NCBI RefSeq assembly: GCF_048323675.1
Contig: NZ_JBLWFK010000003.1
Span: forward strand, 1 to 64,000
Reading direction: 5' to 3'
Length of the DNA stretch: 64,000 bases
DNA from: Mangrovimicrobium sp048323675
Lineage (GTDB): Bacteria > Pseudomonadota > Gammaproteobacteria > Pseudomonadales > Halieaceae
The notes beneath the pieces are model-generated. The model was not told the origin of the DNA, ran no database searches, and worked only from the letters and a program-made list of their open reading frames with translations. Shown one piece after another: positions 43,235-52,696 of this stretch. The translations under genes were made by a program, and so were the position numbers. The stretch's first letter is position 1. Every line of letters starts with the position of its first letter.

Positions 43235-44980
43235 TCAGGTCCTCTCGTTCTTGCTCAGCCACATGTCTTTCATGGAGCCGTTGGGCGCCACATGCATCGG
43301 GTATACGTGTTCCATCCGGTCGATGAAAATGTCGAGGAAGACCGTGCGGTCCTTCATCGCGAAGGCCTCGTCCATCGCCGCATCGAGATCTTCCGGCCTG
43401 GTCACCTGCATGCCGACATGGCCGAAGGCCTCCGCCAGCTTGACGAAGTCCGGCAGCGAGTCCTCGTAGGTGCTGCTGGCGTAGCGGCCCTCGTACTGCA
43501 TGTCCTGCCACTGCTTGACCATACCGAGGTAGTTGTTGCGCAGGTTGATGATCTTCACCGGCGTGTCGTACTGCTTGCAGGTGGAGAGCTCCTGGATGTT
43601 CATCTGGATGCTGCCCTCGCCGGTGACGCAGGCCACGTCCATGTCCGGGAAGGCCAGCTTCACGCCCATCGCCGCGGGCAGGCCGAAGCCCATGGTGCCG
43701 AGACCGCCGGAATTGATCCAGCGGCGCGGCTTGTCGAAGCGGTAGTACTGGGCCGCGAACATCTGGTGCTGGCCCACATCGGACGTGACGTAGGCTTCGC
43801 CGTTGGTGGCCCGGTACAGGCTCTCGATGACCTGCTGCGGCATGATCATCTCGCTCTGGGCGTAGCGGCGACCGGTGAGCAGGCCGTGATTGGCGCGCCA
43901 CTCTTCGATCTGCTGCCACCAGCGCTCCAGCGCCCCGGCGTCGGGAAGCGCCGGGTCTTTTTCCCGCAGGTCGTCGATCTGGGACAGCAATTCGGTCAGT
44001 ACCGACTGCACCGGCCCGACGATCGGTATATCCGCGGCGACGGTCTTGGAAATCGAGGTCGGGTCGACGTCGATGTGGATGACCTTGGCGCCGGGGCAGA
44101 ACTTGGCCACGGTGTTGGTCACCCGGTCATCGAAGCGTGCGCCGACAGCCAGGATCACGTCCGAGTGGTGCATCGCCATGTTGGCTTCGTAGAAGCCGTG
44201 CATGCCGAGCATGCCGAGGAACTGGCGATCGGTGCCGGGGTAGGCGCCGAGGCCCATCAGGGTGTTGGTGACCGGGTAGTTCAGCTGGCGGGCCAGCTGG
44301 GTCAGCAGTTCGCTGCCCTCCCCCTGCACCACGCCACCGCCGGAATAGATCACCGGGCGCTTGGCGGACAGCAGCATGCGCGCCGCCTTCTTGATCTGGC
44401 CGGTATGGCCGCGCTGGGCCGGCGCGTAGGAGCGCAGCTTGACGCTGTCCGGGTACCTGTACTCGAACTTGGCGTCCGGACGGGTACAGTCCTTGGGAAT
44501 ATCGATCACCACCGGACCGGGGCGGCCGGTAGAGGCGATGTAAAAAGCCTTCTTGATCATCTCCGGGATGTCCTCGGGCTTCTTCACCATGAAGCTGTGC
44601 TTCACGATGGGCCGCGAGATACCGACCATGTCGGTTTCCTGGAAGGCGTCCTCGCCGATCAGGTGGGAAGCCACCTGGCCGGACAGCACCACCATGGGGA
44701 TGGAATCCATGTAGGCCGTCGCGATACCGGTAATCGCATTGGTCGCGCCGGGGCCGGAAGTCACCAGCACCACGCCGGGCTTGCCGGTGGCGCGGGCATA
44801 GGCGTCCGCCGCGTGGGTGGCCGCCTGTTCGTGGCGGACCAGGATGTGGGGTACCTTGCAGTCCTTGAACAGCGCATCGTAGATGTGCAGTACGGCACCG
44901 CCCGGGTAACCAAAGATGTATTCGACGCCCTCGTCCTCGAGCGCGCGCGCGATCATTTCACCGCCGGATAAGAGATCCAC
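43235..44980 (-). CDS. ilvI: acetolactate synthase large (catalytic) subunit
   Basis: Thiamine-diphosphate enzyme catalysing the first common step of branched-chain amino acid synthesis, 581 residues. Landmarks: VEYIFGYPGGAVLHIYDAL, the catalytic glutamate in ILVRHEQAATHAADAYAR (about residue 49), VTSGPGATNAITGIA, and the thiamine-binding GEGSIQMNIQELST to NLRNNYLGMVKQW. The GTG at 44980 has AGGAGT six bases upstream and matches the family start (xELLSGGEM). A longer in-frame extension to 45250 exists but is unlike other IlvI proteins. Operon with ilvH. Confidence 0.95.
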   Translation of the reverse strand: MDLLSGGEMIARALEDEGVEYIFGYPGGAVLHIYDALFKDCKVPHILVRHEQAATHAADAYARATGKPGVVLVTSGPGATNAITGIATAYMDSIPMVVLSGQVASHLIGEDAFQETDMVGISRPIVKHSFMVKKPEDIPEMIKKAFYIASTGRPGPVVIDIPKDCTRPDAKFEYRYPDSVKLRSYAPAQRGHTGQIKKAARMLLSAKRPVIYSGGGVVQGEGSELLTQLARQLNYPVTNTLMGLGAYPGTDRQFLGMLGMHGFYEANMAMHHSDVILAVGARFDDRVTNTVAKFCPGAKVIHIDVDPTSISKTVAADIPIVGPVQSVLTELLSQIDDLREKDPALPDAGALERWWQQIEEWRANHGLLTGRRYAQSEMIMPQQVIESLYRATNGEAYVTSDVGQHQMFAAQYYRFDKPRRWINSGGLGTMGFGLPAAMGVKLAFPDMDVACVTGEGSIQMNIQELSTCKQYDTPVKIINLRNNYLGMVKQWQDMQYEGRYASSTYEDSLPDFVKLAEAFGHVGMQVTRPEDLDAAMDEAFAMKDRTVFLDIFIDRMEHVYPMHVAPNGSMKDMWLSKNERT

Positions 44981-45485
44981 AGCAATACTCCTGTCGAATG
45001 GCGCCCAACGCGTAACCCTCGCCGGCGCATTCCAGTCATTGTGTGGACGGAGCAAGAACGGATACCTGGAACCGGCATCCGGCTGGCCACGCCACCCCCT
45101 TTCGACCATGACACGACTCGCAACCACCCCCATGAGGAGGCTCCTCCAGGGAATATCGATCACGAACCCGTGTATCGGTCGCCCTGCGGGGTAGCGCAGT
45201 GTCTGGCCCTCAACCGGGCCGATGCGGCACCGATTGAATACGGGACTCACAGGCAGCTGCGCTGAATAATCGGATCAGCACAGTGGGCCAGCGGCCGAGG
45301 GTACTCGACGTTAGCCGTTGCCAACTGCAAGACGGGCGTATTGTTGGACTGGCGGGCCTCCGTGTCAACCAGCCTGCCGATTTTTACCAATCATTGTATT
45401 TGTACAAGCAGTCGTTGCACCGCACCGGCAGGTCGGTTAGTTTTACTGGAAATACAACAAGTTGCGGACCGGACGGGAATACTGG
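44981..45485. other. 505-base intergenic region upstream of ilvI
   Basis: It must hold the ilvI promoter (minus) and that of the DUF4124 pair (plus). A perfect GGAGGAGC-CTCCTC-type dyad occurs near 45133-45147. No leader peptide with a stop codon and no terminator/antiterminator pair could be identified, so classical attenuation is not supported. No gene is seen. Confidence 0.5.
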
Positions 45486-45962
45486 ATGAATCGCAAGGCT
45501 GGAAAATGGGGGCTGGCGGCGGTGCTGCTGCTGACGCTCCAGGGCGCTGCCGCAGGCAGTATCTACCGCTGGCTCGATGCCTCGGGCAACACCGTAGTCA
45601 GCGATCGCCCGCCACCTGCGGGAACAGAATACGAGGTTGTCTCGGGCACTACCGGCCACGTCGTGCCGCCACCACCGGAACCGGAAACCACTCCCCAGGC
45701 GACATCGGGAATGCAGATCGTGCAGGAGCCGCCCAAACTGCCCAATGCCGGCGCACCGCCGCCTGCCCAGACCACGGGGTTCAGGCCCGATAAGGACCCG
45801 GAGCTCTGTAAGCAGGCGCGCGCCAACAAACTGATGCTGGACACCAAACCGCGGATCCGGATTACCGATGAGAATGGCGAACTGCGTTTCCTGACCGACG
45901 AGGAACGGGCGGCTGAAAAGACCCGGACCGCAGAGGCTATCGACGCCTATTGTGAGAATTGA
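45486..45962 (+). CDS. DUF4124 domain exported protein 1
   Basis: A 158-residue secreted or periplasmic protein. Signal peptide about residues 1-22 (GLAAVLLLTLQGAAAG). It then has the short DUF4124 motif IYRWLDASGNTVVSDRPPPAGTEYE (two blocks, about 25-50), a proline-rich linker, and a charged C-terminal helix with cysteines in ELCKQARANK and AIDAYCEN. DUF4124 domains bind no known ligand but are common near envelope genes of gammaproteobacteria. Followed after 20 bases by a paralogue; together they precede the pilus operon, which is convergent. Confidence 0.8.
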   Translation: MNRKAGKWGLAAVLLLTLQGAAAGSIYRWLDASGNTVVSDRPPPAGTEYEVVSGTTGHVVPPPPEPETTPQATSGMQIVQEPPKLPNAGAPPPAQTTGFRPDKDPELCKQARANKLMLDTKPRIRITDENGELRFLTDEERAAEKTRTAEAIDAYCEN

Positions 45963-45982
45963 ACCCCAGAGAGGACATTCAC

Positions 45983-46441
45983 GTGATTACTCGCAAACCA
46001 ACAGCCACCGCACTCGGACTGATCGCCTTGCTCGTTGCAGCCTCCCCTGCGTTGCAGGCTGGCGACGTGCATTACAGCTGGAAAAATGAACGTGGCACCG
46101 TGGTTTACAGTGACCGTCCCCCGCCCAAGGGCGTGGATTACGAGGTCATCAGCGGTGGCTCCGGCCTGAAACGGGTGGTAGACGGGGACCAGGGTGCCGT
46201 ACCCCTGGACCTCAGCCCGCAACCGGGCAACGAGTTCGAGGTCACAGACGCCGGTGCAGCGGATCGGTTCGAGAAAAACAAGGTACTCTGTGAGAAGGCT
46301 AAAATGAACCTGGTTGCGCTCGAGGGCGCCGACGCTATCAACGTCCGTGATGAGCAGGGCGAGGTGACCGAACTGGGCCCCGAGGAGCGTGCAGTCGCGC
46401 TGCAGACCACCAGGGCACAGATCAGCGTTTACTGCCCCTGA
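45983..46441 (+). CDS. DUF4124 domain exported protein 2
   Basis: A 152-residue paralogue of the preceding protein: signal peptide ending near SPALQAG, HYSWKNERGTVVYSDRPPPKG as DUF4124 core, then a charged C terminus with VLCEKAKMN and QISVYCP, placing two cysteines as in copy 1. The GTG at 45983 is preceded by AGAGAGGA with seven-base spacing; a TTG upstream overlaps the previous stop but is poorly placed. Copy 1 and copy 2 are probably cotranscribed. Function unknown. Confidence 0.8.
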   Translation: MITRKPTATALGLIALLVAASPALQAGDVHYSWKNERGTVVYSDRPPPKGVDYEVISGGSGLKRVVDGDQGAVPLDLSPQPGNEFEVTDAGAADRFEKNKVLCEKAKMNLVALEGADAINVRDEQGEVTELGPEERAVALQTTRAQISVYCP

Positions 46442-46484
46442 TTCCCCTGCATAGCCGGGCTGGACAAGCCTGACCAACGCATAG

Positions 46485-46520
46485 GTACAAAAAAGCCCGC
46501 TAATGCGGGCTTTTTTGTAC
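46485..46520. terminator. bidirectional terminator between DUF4124 pair and pilY1
   Basis: A perfect 16-bp inverted repeat with a four-base loop: GC core GCCCGC/GCGGGC flanked by A6 and T6 runs. It can stop transcription of both convergent operons. Confidence 0.92.
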
Positions 46521-46542
46521 TACCTGATTGATACCCGCGGCC

Positions 46543-49500
46543 TCAATTGGACTCCGCATCCATTTCCTCGGTGAAAAATACCCGCTGGATCTGCGGGTCG
46601 ATCGTGGGGTCGAGTACCAACGGGTTGAAGCCGTCCGGGCACCCACCAATACACATCGTCAGGGTCTGGCAGTTGCCGGGCACCGAGCAGTCTGGCGGCG
46701 TGTAGTTCGAGCAATCGACTGCAGTACAGCCTTCAGGAATATCGGCGACTGTCTCGATGACCGGCGGGATGGGGAATCCACCGCCGGGAATTTCCTCACC
46801 CTCGACGACCGTCGGAGAGAAGAGGTCAACGATATAGGCGCGGCCAACGCCGATGGGGGAGGAGCAGAACCCCACGGAAGTCCCTCCCGGCTGGAAGGTG
46901 TTAAAGAACACCTTCCCGCCACCGACTGCCGCGGCATTGGCGACCTGTTCGCCGCGATTGGGCAGATCCATCCACCAGCCCCTGAAGTCGCGCAGGTCTT
47001 TCCCGGCAGGCAGGTTCCCCACCTGGAAAATCTCGTTGGGATCTTCCATGTCGATATCATCGCGCGTCCAGCTCTCGCTGGCAGCAATCGCCGACTGCTC
47101 CGCTGCGTAGTCCTCATAGGGCGCATCGAGCAGCATGTAGAAGCGATTCTCCACCTCGTCCGCGTAGGGGTAATTGCTCTCCAGAGGCCGTTCCCGATCG
47201 CCAGATCCAAAGGTTACGGCCACCTGCCCCAGGGTGGTGGTGGTCGCCGCGGTGACCGAATTGTAGGAACGCAGTTCGCTGTCAGGCATGTGCGCGATGG
47301 TTTCAATATCCCAGTCGTTCTCTACCCTGTGGACGATAGCGCCCGCGGGAACCGCCTGCAGGCCCGCCATGTTCGATACGTAGTCGGCAAAACGAATCCG
47401 GTAGATATTGCCCTGCACATCCGCAACGTAGGCCATCTCGGCCACTCCGTCGACGTCCATATCGACCAGGGAGACATCGGTGATTACCGGTGCATCCGTA
47501 TCAAAGTACGCCACCAGATCACCGTCGACAGCATCCAGCAGGTAGATACCCCGACCCTTTACGGTATTGTTATCGCAGGCGTAGGCAGCCTGGTCCTCAT
47601 CGAGGCACGCATCGTAACCGCCGCCGAAGATCACCAGCGGTTCCGGATCCGCGCCACTTCCGGGGTATTCCGCCAGGAAAATTCCCTGGGGCGTGGACCA
47701 GGTGTTACCGATATTGTCGAAGTCGGGATCTGTACAGGCAGTGTCGTCACAGCCCTGGCGCCAGAGTAGTGAGGGGTTATTCGGGTCGGTGACATCGAAG
47801 CCGTAAACCATGCTGCCCCCACGGCGCATCGTGGGGTAAATATAGGCGAACGCCATGTCACCGAGTGCCTCGCTGGCGGGGTCAACCGGATCGTCATAAA
47901 CAATGTGATAGCCGGTGGGGCCGTCAAAGAAGTAGTCCTTGGGCTCGGTAGCCGGCTCGTTGGGATCAATCAGTTCGCCCTCATACTTGATTTTCGGCGC
48001 ATCGTCATACAGTCGCTGCAGGCCGGAGAAGTGTTCCTGTGCCAGGAAAGCCCACTTCTCTTCACCCGTGGAGGTATCCGCGGCCCGGTACATGCCATCG
48101 TTCGCGCCGTAGTAAATCACGACCGAGCCATCGTCATACTTGATCGACAGCGGGCGCGAGTGGACCACGTCGCCGTGTACACTGGGGCGCCGCAGCGTGG
48201 CGCCAGCGAAGGGTGCCTCGCCATCGCCCTCGAGATCACCGGTCAGATACTGGTAAAGCGTATTGCCGATGACGGCATTGGGATCCATCGTATCCAGTTC
48301 CGCCAGTGTTTCGCTGGGGTGGGTCCCGGTCCAGCTGTAGATGGTACGATCCGCACCATAGGTAAGCTGGCGGATCTGCTGGCCGACCCCCCCCTTCTCC
48401 ACCCACCGACCGTCCGGCGAGTCGGACCAGGCATCGTTGGGATCCATCGTGGCACATTCGTTTTTAACCGTCGGATCGATACCGAGATCTTCCCAGTAAT
48501 CGCCCGAGTCCTCGGACCAGAAGCTGATGGCACAGTCAGAGGGGAAACCGGTCTGGGTATTGATCGCCTCGCGGTACTGCACATCGGCGAGTTTCGGCAC
48601 GTCGTTGAAGGTGGCGAACTGGTAGCGTTTCAGGTTGCCGTACCAGCGCGGGGCCTTGCCCTTCTCCGGCCGGAACATGCCGATATACACTTCGTTGTCC
48701 ACCTGCGCGCGGTTGGTGGTACTCAGGGGCAGGGTTACCGCCGCGAAACTCGAGGCCTTGGCGACGATATCGCCGAGGGTGATATTGAGGGCGAACTCCA
48801 GGGATTCTTCATCCCTGGCCTGGAAATACTTGCCGCCACCGACCTGTGCAGCGCTGTACCAGAGGGAACTCAGCTCCGGCAATTGCTGGGCGTTGAACAC
48901 GTCTATCATGTAGCTGGTCACTTTCACCCGCTCGTTATAGACCTCGTCGATACCGTCCTCGTCGAGGTCAGCGCTGAAGGTGATTGGCACGCCGACGTTA
49001 AACAGGAACTTGGACCAGTCATCGAGGTTGTAGTCCAGCCCCGTGGAGGCGTCATATTCCGATTCGAGTTCGCAGACCAGCTCGCTGGTGCCCGATGTGC
49101 TGACCGAGTAGTGATAGGACCTGTCGTTCCCTATCTTGTCACAATAGGCTCCCGTCGTTGCCGTACAGGAACAGGTTTCACCCGCAGCAAGAGTAGTGTC
49201 GCAAATGGTCTCCCCATCCGAATTGTTGACCGCCGTGTTGCACGCCGATGCGGAGAAATAGCAGGCATTGGTGGTACCCGGCAGGGCCACCGGGGGATCA
49301 ATGGGGGTCTCGGTACAGGTCACCTCCGGCACGGGAATAGGGGTCCCGGTAGAGTCGGTAGCGAGAGCGTCGGGGGCAGTTTCCCCGGCTGCCGTGTAGG
49401 CGGCCTTCAGGGCATTGGTATTGATCAGGTCATCTCCGGCGATACTGCCGTTCTTGTTGTTGCCGATATAGATCATGTAGTTGTCGGCACACAGGGCATC

Positions 49501-50112
49501 GGAGGTCAGCGGCGAGGTGAACGTGTCCCAACGGGAACTGTAAGCGTCCGGGTCCGCCGAGGCGTATTGAACCCGGTTGGCATCAGTCAGGTTCGGGACA
49601 GAGGGGGTACCCACCCCTGCCTTGCTCTGGTCCTCGCCGGCGAGATAGTTATACACGTCATAGGGGAGGTAGCCATACATGTTGGAGGAGTCGCGCTTTT
49701 CATTGGAGTCCTCGATGTTGTCCTCGATACGGGTGAGAATCGGTACGATGATTTCATCGTAATAGGATTGCGTGAGTTCCTGCATATCGATACGCACGTA
49801 GCCGCCATCGCGGTCGGCGCTCGCACCGCCGGTGCCATAGAGCATCAGGCCGACATTGATCTTGCCGATCTGGTTGGCGAGTACCGCCTTTATGGCCCGC
49901 GCCTCGGATTCACCCTGGGTGCCATCCGGCCATTGCTGTGCCTGGCGGGACCAGTTGGAGGTGTTGTCGAGGACAAACAGGACATTGGGCAGATCTTCGT
50001 CGATGGTATCGCTGGTACCGGCGAAGATATCGATATCCTCGGCAGTCGCTGAGACCGCAAAAAGGCCCGCCATCGCCAGGGCTAAAAATTTCCTGAAATT
50101 TGGGAAAACCAT
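46543..50112 (-). CDS. pilY1: PilY1-type pilus tip adhesin / biogenesis factor
   Basis: A large (1189-residue) secreted type IV pilus protein that primes pilus assembly with the minor pilins, sits at the tip, and can sense surfaces. Signal peptide about residues 1-24 (LALAMAGLFAVSATA). The N-terminal half has a von Willebrand A-like region beginning LPNVLFVLDNTSNWS with a degenerate MIDAS. The C-terminal half is the PilY1 beta-propeller (from about residue 640), with an aspartate-rich calcium-type loop VDMDVDGVAEMAYVADVQG. Many cysteines (about 250-350 and the C terminus) imply disulfides. The ATG at 50112 has GAGGAG upstream. Last gene of the minor pilin operon. Confidence 0.9.
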   Translation of the reverse strand: MVFPNFRKFLALAMAGLFAVSATAEDIDIFAGTSDTIDEDLPNVLFVLDNTSNWSRQAQQWPDGTQGESEARAIKAVLANQIGKINVGLMLYGTGGASADRDGGYVRIDMQELTQSYYDEIIVPILTRIEDNIEDSNEKRDSSNMYGYLPYDVYNYLAGEDQSKAGVGTPSVPNLTDANRVQYASADPDAYSSRWDTFTSPLTSDALCADNYMIYIGNNKNGSIAGDDLINTNALKAAYTAAGETAPDALATDSTGTPIPVPEVTCTETPIDPPVALPGTTNACYFSASACNTAVNNSDGETICDTTLAAGETCSCTATTGAYCDKIGNDRSYHYSVSTSGTSELVCELESEYDASTGLDYNLDDWSKFLFNVGVPITFSADLDEDGIDEVYNERVKVTSYMIDVFNAQQLPELSSLWYSAAQVGGGKYFQARDEESLEFALNITLGDIVAKASSFAAVTLPLSTTNRAQVDNEVYIGMFRPEKGKAPRWYGNLKRYQFATFNDVPKLADVQYREAINTQTGFPSDCAISFWSEDSGDYWEDLGIDPTVKNECATMDPNDAWSDSPDGRWVEKGGVGQQIRQLTYGADRTIYSWTGTHPSETLAELDTMDPNAVIGNTLYQYLTGDLEGDGEAPFAGATLRRPSVHGDVVHSRPLSIKYDDGSVVIYYGANDGMYRAADTSTGEEKWAFLAQEHFSGLQRLYDDAPKIKYEGELIDPNEPATEPKDYFFDGPTGYHIVYDDPVDPASEALGDMAFAYIYPTMRRGGSMVYGFDVTDPNNPSLLWRQGCDDTACTDPDFDNIGNTWSTPQGIFLAEYPGSGADPEPLVIFGGGYDACLDEDQAAYACDNNTVKGRGIYLLDAVDGDLVAYFDTDAPVITDVSLVDMDVDGVAEMAYVADVQGNIYRIRFADYVSNMAGLQAVPAGAIVHRVENDWDIETIAHMPDSELRSYNSVTAATTTTLGQVAVTFGSGDRERPLESNYPYADEVENRFYMLLDAPYEDYAAEQSAIAASESWTRDDIDMEDPNEIFQVGNLPAGKDLRDFRGWWMDLPNRGEQVANAAAVGGGKVFFNTFQPGGTSVGFCSSPIGVGRAYIVDLFSPTVVEGEEIPGGGFPIPPVIETVADIPEGCTAVDCSNYTPPDCSVPGNCQTLTMCIGGCPDGFNPLVLDPTIDPQIQRVFFTEEMDAESN

Positions 50113-50131
50113 GATTCTGCTCCTCGCCCTC

Positions 50132-50674
50132 TTACACCGGACAGGCTGTATCAATCTTGTTCAGGGTGGTCAGGATGGAAACGCCCTGGCGCACCGTGAC
50201 TTCGGCGCCGGTGACCACATCGGTCGCCACGGCCTCGAACTCCCATACGGAAGCGGCACACATCGAGTAAACCCCGGGCGGCAGGTGGCAGGTCGCCTGG
50301 TCGGGGAAGTTGAATACGTCCAGTTCCACGTTCTTCTTGGGAATCACCGACACGCAGGTGGGCGTGGAAACCTGGACCGTAATATCAAAAATGCCATCAC
50401 CGTTGGAGTCGTAGCATTTCCGGTTAGCCACTCCGCAGGAATTCAGGAATATCGAGGTCGGGCTATCGGCAAAACGTGAAGAACTCAAGGCTTCCTCGAT
50501 CGCGGCAATCGCGGCAAAGCGCGCCTGTTCGCGGCTTTCCATGTTGCCGACGATTCGCAGGTTGGTCTGGGCGATATTGGACGCGGTGACTACCATCAGG
50601 GTAATCGCGATCAGCATGATCATGGCGATCACCATGACCACGCCGCGCTGGTTTTTGAAGGCATGAGCGGACAT
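50132..50674 (-). CDS. pilX: type IV pilus minor pilin PilX
   Basis: A 180-residue minor pilin. The prepilin leader ends KNQRG, followed by the hydrophobic helix VVMVIAMIMLIAITLMVV without the usual Glu at position +5, as is typical of PilX. ESREQARFAAIAAIEEAL continues the N-terminal alpha helix. The C-terminal domain has cysteine pairs. It acts with PilV, PilW, FimT, PilE and PilY1 in priming pilus assembly. The start overlaps the pilW stop (TGATG). Twenty bases separate it from pilY1. Confidence 0.88.
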   Translation of the reverse strand: MSAHAFKNQRGVVMVIAMIMLIAITLMVVTASNIAQTNLRIVGNMESREQARFAAIAAIEEALSSSRFADSPTSIFLNSCGVANRKCYDSNGDGIFDITVQVSTPTCVSVIPKKNVELDVFNFPDQATCHLPPGVYSMCAASVWEFEAVATDVVTGAEVTVRQGVSILTTLNKIDTACPV

Positions 50675-51654
50675 CAGTTGACCTCCCGTCTTCCGGCGAT
50701 ATTGCGCGTACTGATAGTGCGGGTGTAGAGCTGGCGGCGGAACGGTTTCAATGCCGCGGGCGGAGTATAGGCGTAGCCGCCGACCGTATAGCTGCGGTTG
50801 TCGGTAAACCCGGCACTGGCTTCGTGATTGCGCACAATCAAGCCGACGCGCACCATTACCACATCTTCCCAGCGGGCGTCATTGGGATCTGCAACGTTGG
50901 AGGCATAATCATCCACCTGGCTGTCGCCATCGGTATCCAGACCGTACTCGAAGCGCATCATTTCCACGTTTTCCACCAGCGCCTCGGAGGAGTAATCGTC
51001 CCCGGAAAGCTCCGCGCGGCGCAGGGTATCGTTGTCGTCGACGTAGTAGATTCGGCTGATGAACCTGTATTTTGGGGAGGGGTCAGCTGGGTTACAACTG
51101 CGTTTCAACAGGTCAAGATTGGAAAGGTTGGAATCAATTTTAAATGAATCCCCTGGTTTTAAGGCACTGGTGGAGTCAAAGCAGGCATGGACCTGGAGAT
51201 GGTAATCACCCGCTGCAGCGGGGCAGCCGGTACTGCCGTTGGCGCAACTACTGGCTCGACGAACCGCCAGATAGTCGGTGTTTGCCTTGGTAGCAAAATC
51301 GGCAGGTGTACAGTCGATTGTGCCTTGTCCGCCCTGTATCGGAAAACCCATCGACAATTCAAGTTCGCCGGCGTCGGCAGGACAGATCGGTGAAGGACTG
51401 TTGGGGTCGAGGGAACCCCGCTCACCCCAGTAAGCGGCGTTGGTCACATCCGCCTCGATGGCACCCATGGCGAAGTTCGCCGCTTCCAGTTGGCGGCCGA
51501 AGCGCTCGAGTTCGTTGCGGGTGTTACTGTTGTTGGTGGCGATCTGCGTCACCCCCAGCATAATGATGGCACCCAGCGCCAGGGCGATCATGATCTCGAT
51601 CAACCCGACTCCACGGCAATTCACGCGATGCATTTTTGAATAATGTTTCATCAT
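50674..51654 (-). CDS. pilW: type IV pilus minor pilin PilW
   Basis: A 326-residue minor pilin, the largest of the set. The leader ends NCRG and is followed by VGLIEIMIALALGAIIMLG with Glu at +5 and a non-aromatic residue at +1. The PilW domain follows, with YYVDDNDTLRRAEL and LVENVEMMRFEYGLD as family landmarks. The start overlaps pilV by four bases (ATGA) and the end overlaps pilX. Its role is to form the assembly-priming complex with PilV, PilX and PilY1. Confidence 0.9.
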   Translation of the reverse strand: MMKHYSKMHRVNCRGVGLIEIMIALALGAIIMLGVTQIATNNSNTRNELERFGRQLEAANFAMGAIEADVTNAAYWGERGSLDPNSPSPICPADAGELELSMGFPIQGGQGTIDCTPADFATKANTDYLAVRRASSCANGSTGCPAAAGDYHLQVHACFDSTSALKPGDSFKIDSNLSNLDLLKRSCNPADPSPKYRFISRIYYVDDNDTLRRAELSGDDYSSEALVENVEMMRFEYGLDTDGDSQVDDYASNVADPNDARWEDVVMVRVGLIVRNHEASAGFTDNRSYTVGGYAYTPPAALKPFRRQLYTRTISTRNIAGRREVN

Positions 51655-52235
51655 GGGCTGTTCGGATCTTCCAGCAGATCTGCGAATACTGCGTCTACGA
51701 TCGCCACCCTGCGGTAGGCATCGTCGGCGCCATATTGCCCCGTACCGCAGGGAGAACCTGGCGCCTGTGTCGCCGCGTTGCCCTGCCAGGCAACGGTCAC
51801 CCGAATCCGGGTTTCACCGTCGGCGGAGCCGGCAATATTTTCGATACACCCGCGGGCAGCGGCAATGCTACCGACATTGATACCGGCCAGGGCCACGCCC
51901 TGCCCGGCGAGTATGTTGTTCCAGTCACAGAGATCGTAATCTGCCGTGGATAGCGCTGCGGGATCACATACCTGGGCCGGGAGCAGACCATACTGCTCAC
52001 CCTCCGTGTACTCGCCGTCACGCGCCGCTGGCGCATTCACCTGCATGCGCTTGGCCATTTCCTCCGCCAACATCACCGCCTGACCACGCTGGTAGGCCTC
52101 CATTTGGCTTTGCAGGGAAAAAATCTGCAGCCCCGCCAGGCCCAGCAGTCCAATCGCTAGGATAACCAGGGTGATCAACACCTCGATGAGAGTGAACCCA
52201 TGTGCGGATTTGCGATGACAGATTCCGTATCTCAT
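51651..52235 (-). CDS. pilV: type IV pilus minor pilin PilV
   Basis: A 194-residue minor pilin: leader ending KSAHG, then FTLIEVLITLVILAIGLLG with Glu at +5, then AGLQIFSLQSQMEAYQRGQA. Cysteines occur in the C-terminal beta domain (VCDPAAL, DLCDWNN, RGCIEN). The ATG at 52235 overlaps the fimT stop and gives a short normal leader; the longer upstream frame was rejected. It belongs to the pilE-fimT-pilV-pilW-pilX-pilY1 operon. Confidence 0.9.
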   Translation of the reverse strand: MRYGICHRKSAHGFTLIEVLITLVILAIGLLGLAGLQIFSLQSQMEAYQRGQAVMLAEEMAKRMQVNAPAARDGEYTEGEQYGLLPAQVCDPAALSTADYDLCDWNNILAGQGVALAGINVGSIAAARGCIENIAGSADGETRIRVTVAWQGNAATQAPGSPCGTGQYGADDAYRRVAIVDAVFADLLEDPNSP

Positions 52236-52696
52236 GAGCAACTGTTGTCCAGGTAGCCGTTGACACTGAGTTTGAGGCAACGGGAGGCCGTGTAATCACC
52301 GGAACCCGCGGTCACCGTAAAGATCACCTCGCCCTCGGCCCTGCCGGATGCTTCGAAACCGACGGTTCCACCGGTGACAGCGATAGTCATGTCACCCGCC
52401 CCGGGCTGTTCGTGGGTAAGCAAGTCAGGCCTGCCGCCGCCGGCGGGATCTGGTATGAACCAACCAGTATTCCAGCCTCCGGCTGCCGGGCTCAGAACAA
52501 CGTCGCGATTGCGTTTTACCGCTTCCGAGCGCGCGGTCATCAGTGCTATACGCAGGTCAGCCGTGGTTGTACGCATTCGCTGTTCGACGATGAAACCACG
52601 GAATGCCGGCGCACCGAGTGCGGCCAGAAAGGACAGGATCACCAGCACAATCATCAATTCGATGAGGGTGAACCCGCCGGCCCTTGACCTGCGCAT
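52232..52696 (-). CDS. fimT: FimT/FimU (GspH)-type minor pseudopilin
   Basis: A 154-residue GspH-family pilin: short leader RRSRAGG, then FTLIELMIVLVILSFLAALG with Glu at +5. FRGFIVEQRMRTTTADLRIAL and TARSEAVKRN are typical of the FimT/FimU group. FimT in some species binds DNA during uptake; FimU is the priming-complex member. Sequence alone does not separate them here. The ATG overlaps the last base of the pilE stop; a GTG two codons upstream is the alternative. Confidence 0.85.
   Translation of the reverse strand: MRRSRAGGFTLIELMIVLVILSFLAALGAPAFRGFIVEQRMRTTTADLRIALMTARSEAVKRNRDVVLSPAAGGWNTGWFIPDPAGGGRPDLLTHEQPGAGDMTIAVTGGTVGFEASGRAEGEVIFTVTAGSGDYTASRCLKLSVNGYLDNSCS

Noticed and set aside
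44981..45133. Val-rich short frame upstream of ilvI as an attenuator leader peptide
   Set aside because: It has no stop before ilvI and is in frame with it, and no terminator hairpin follows; a real leader peptide needs both.
47905..50052. 715-residue open frame on the plus strand opposite pilY1
   Set aside because: No ribosome binding site, no recognisable domain, composition of a shadow frame in GC-rich coding DNA; pilY1 on the other strand is certain.
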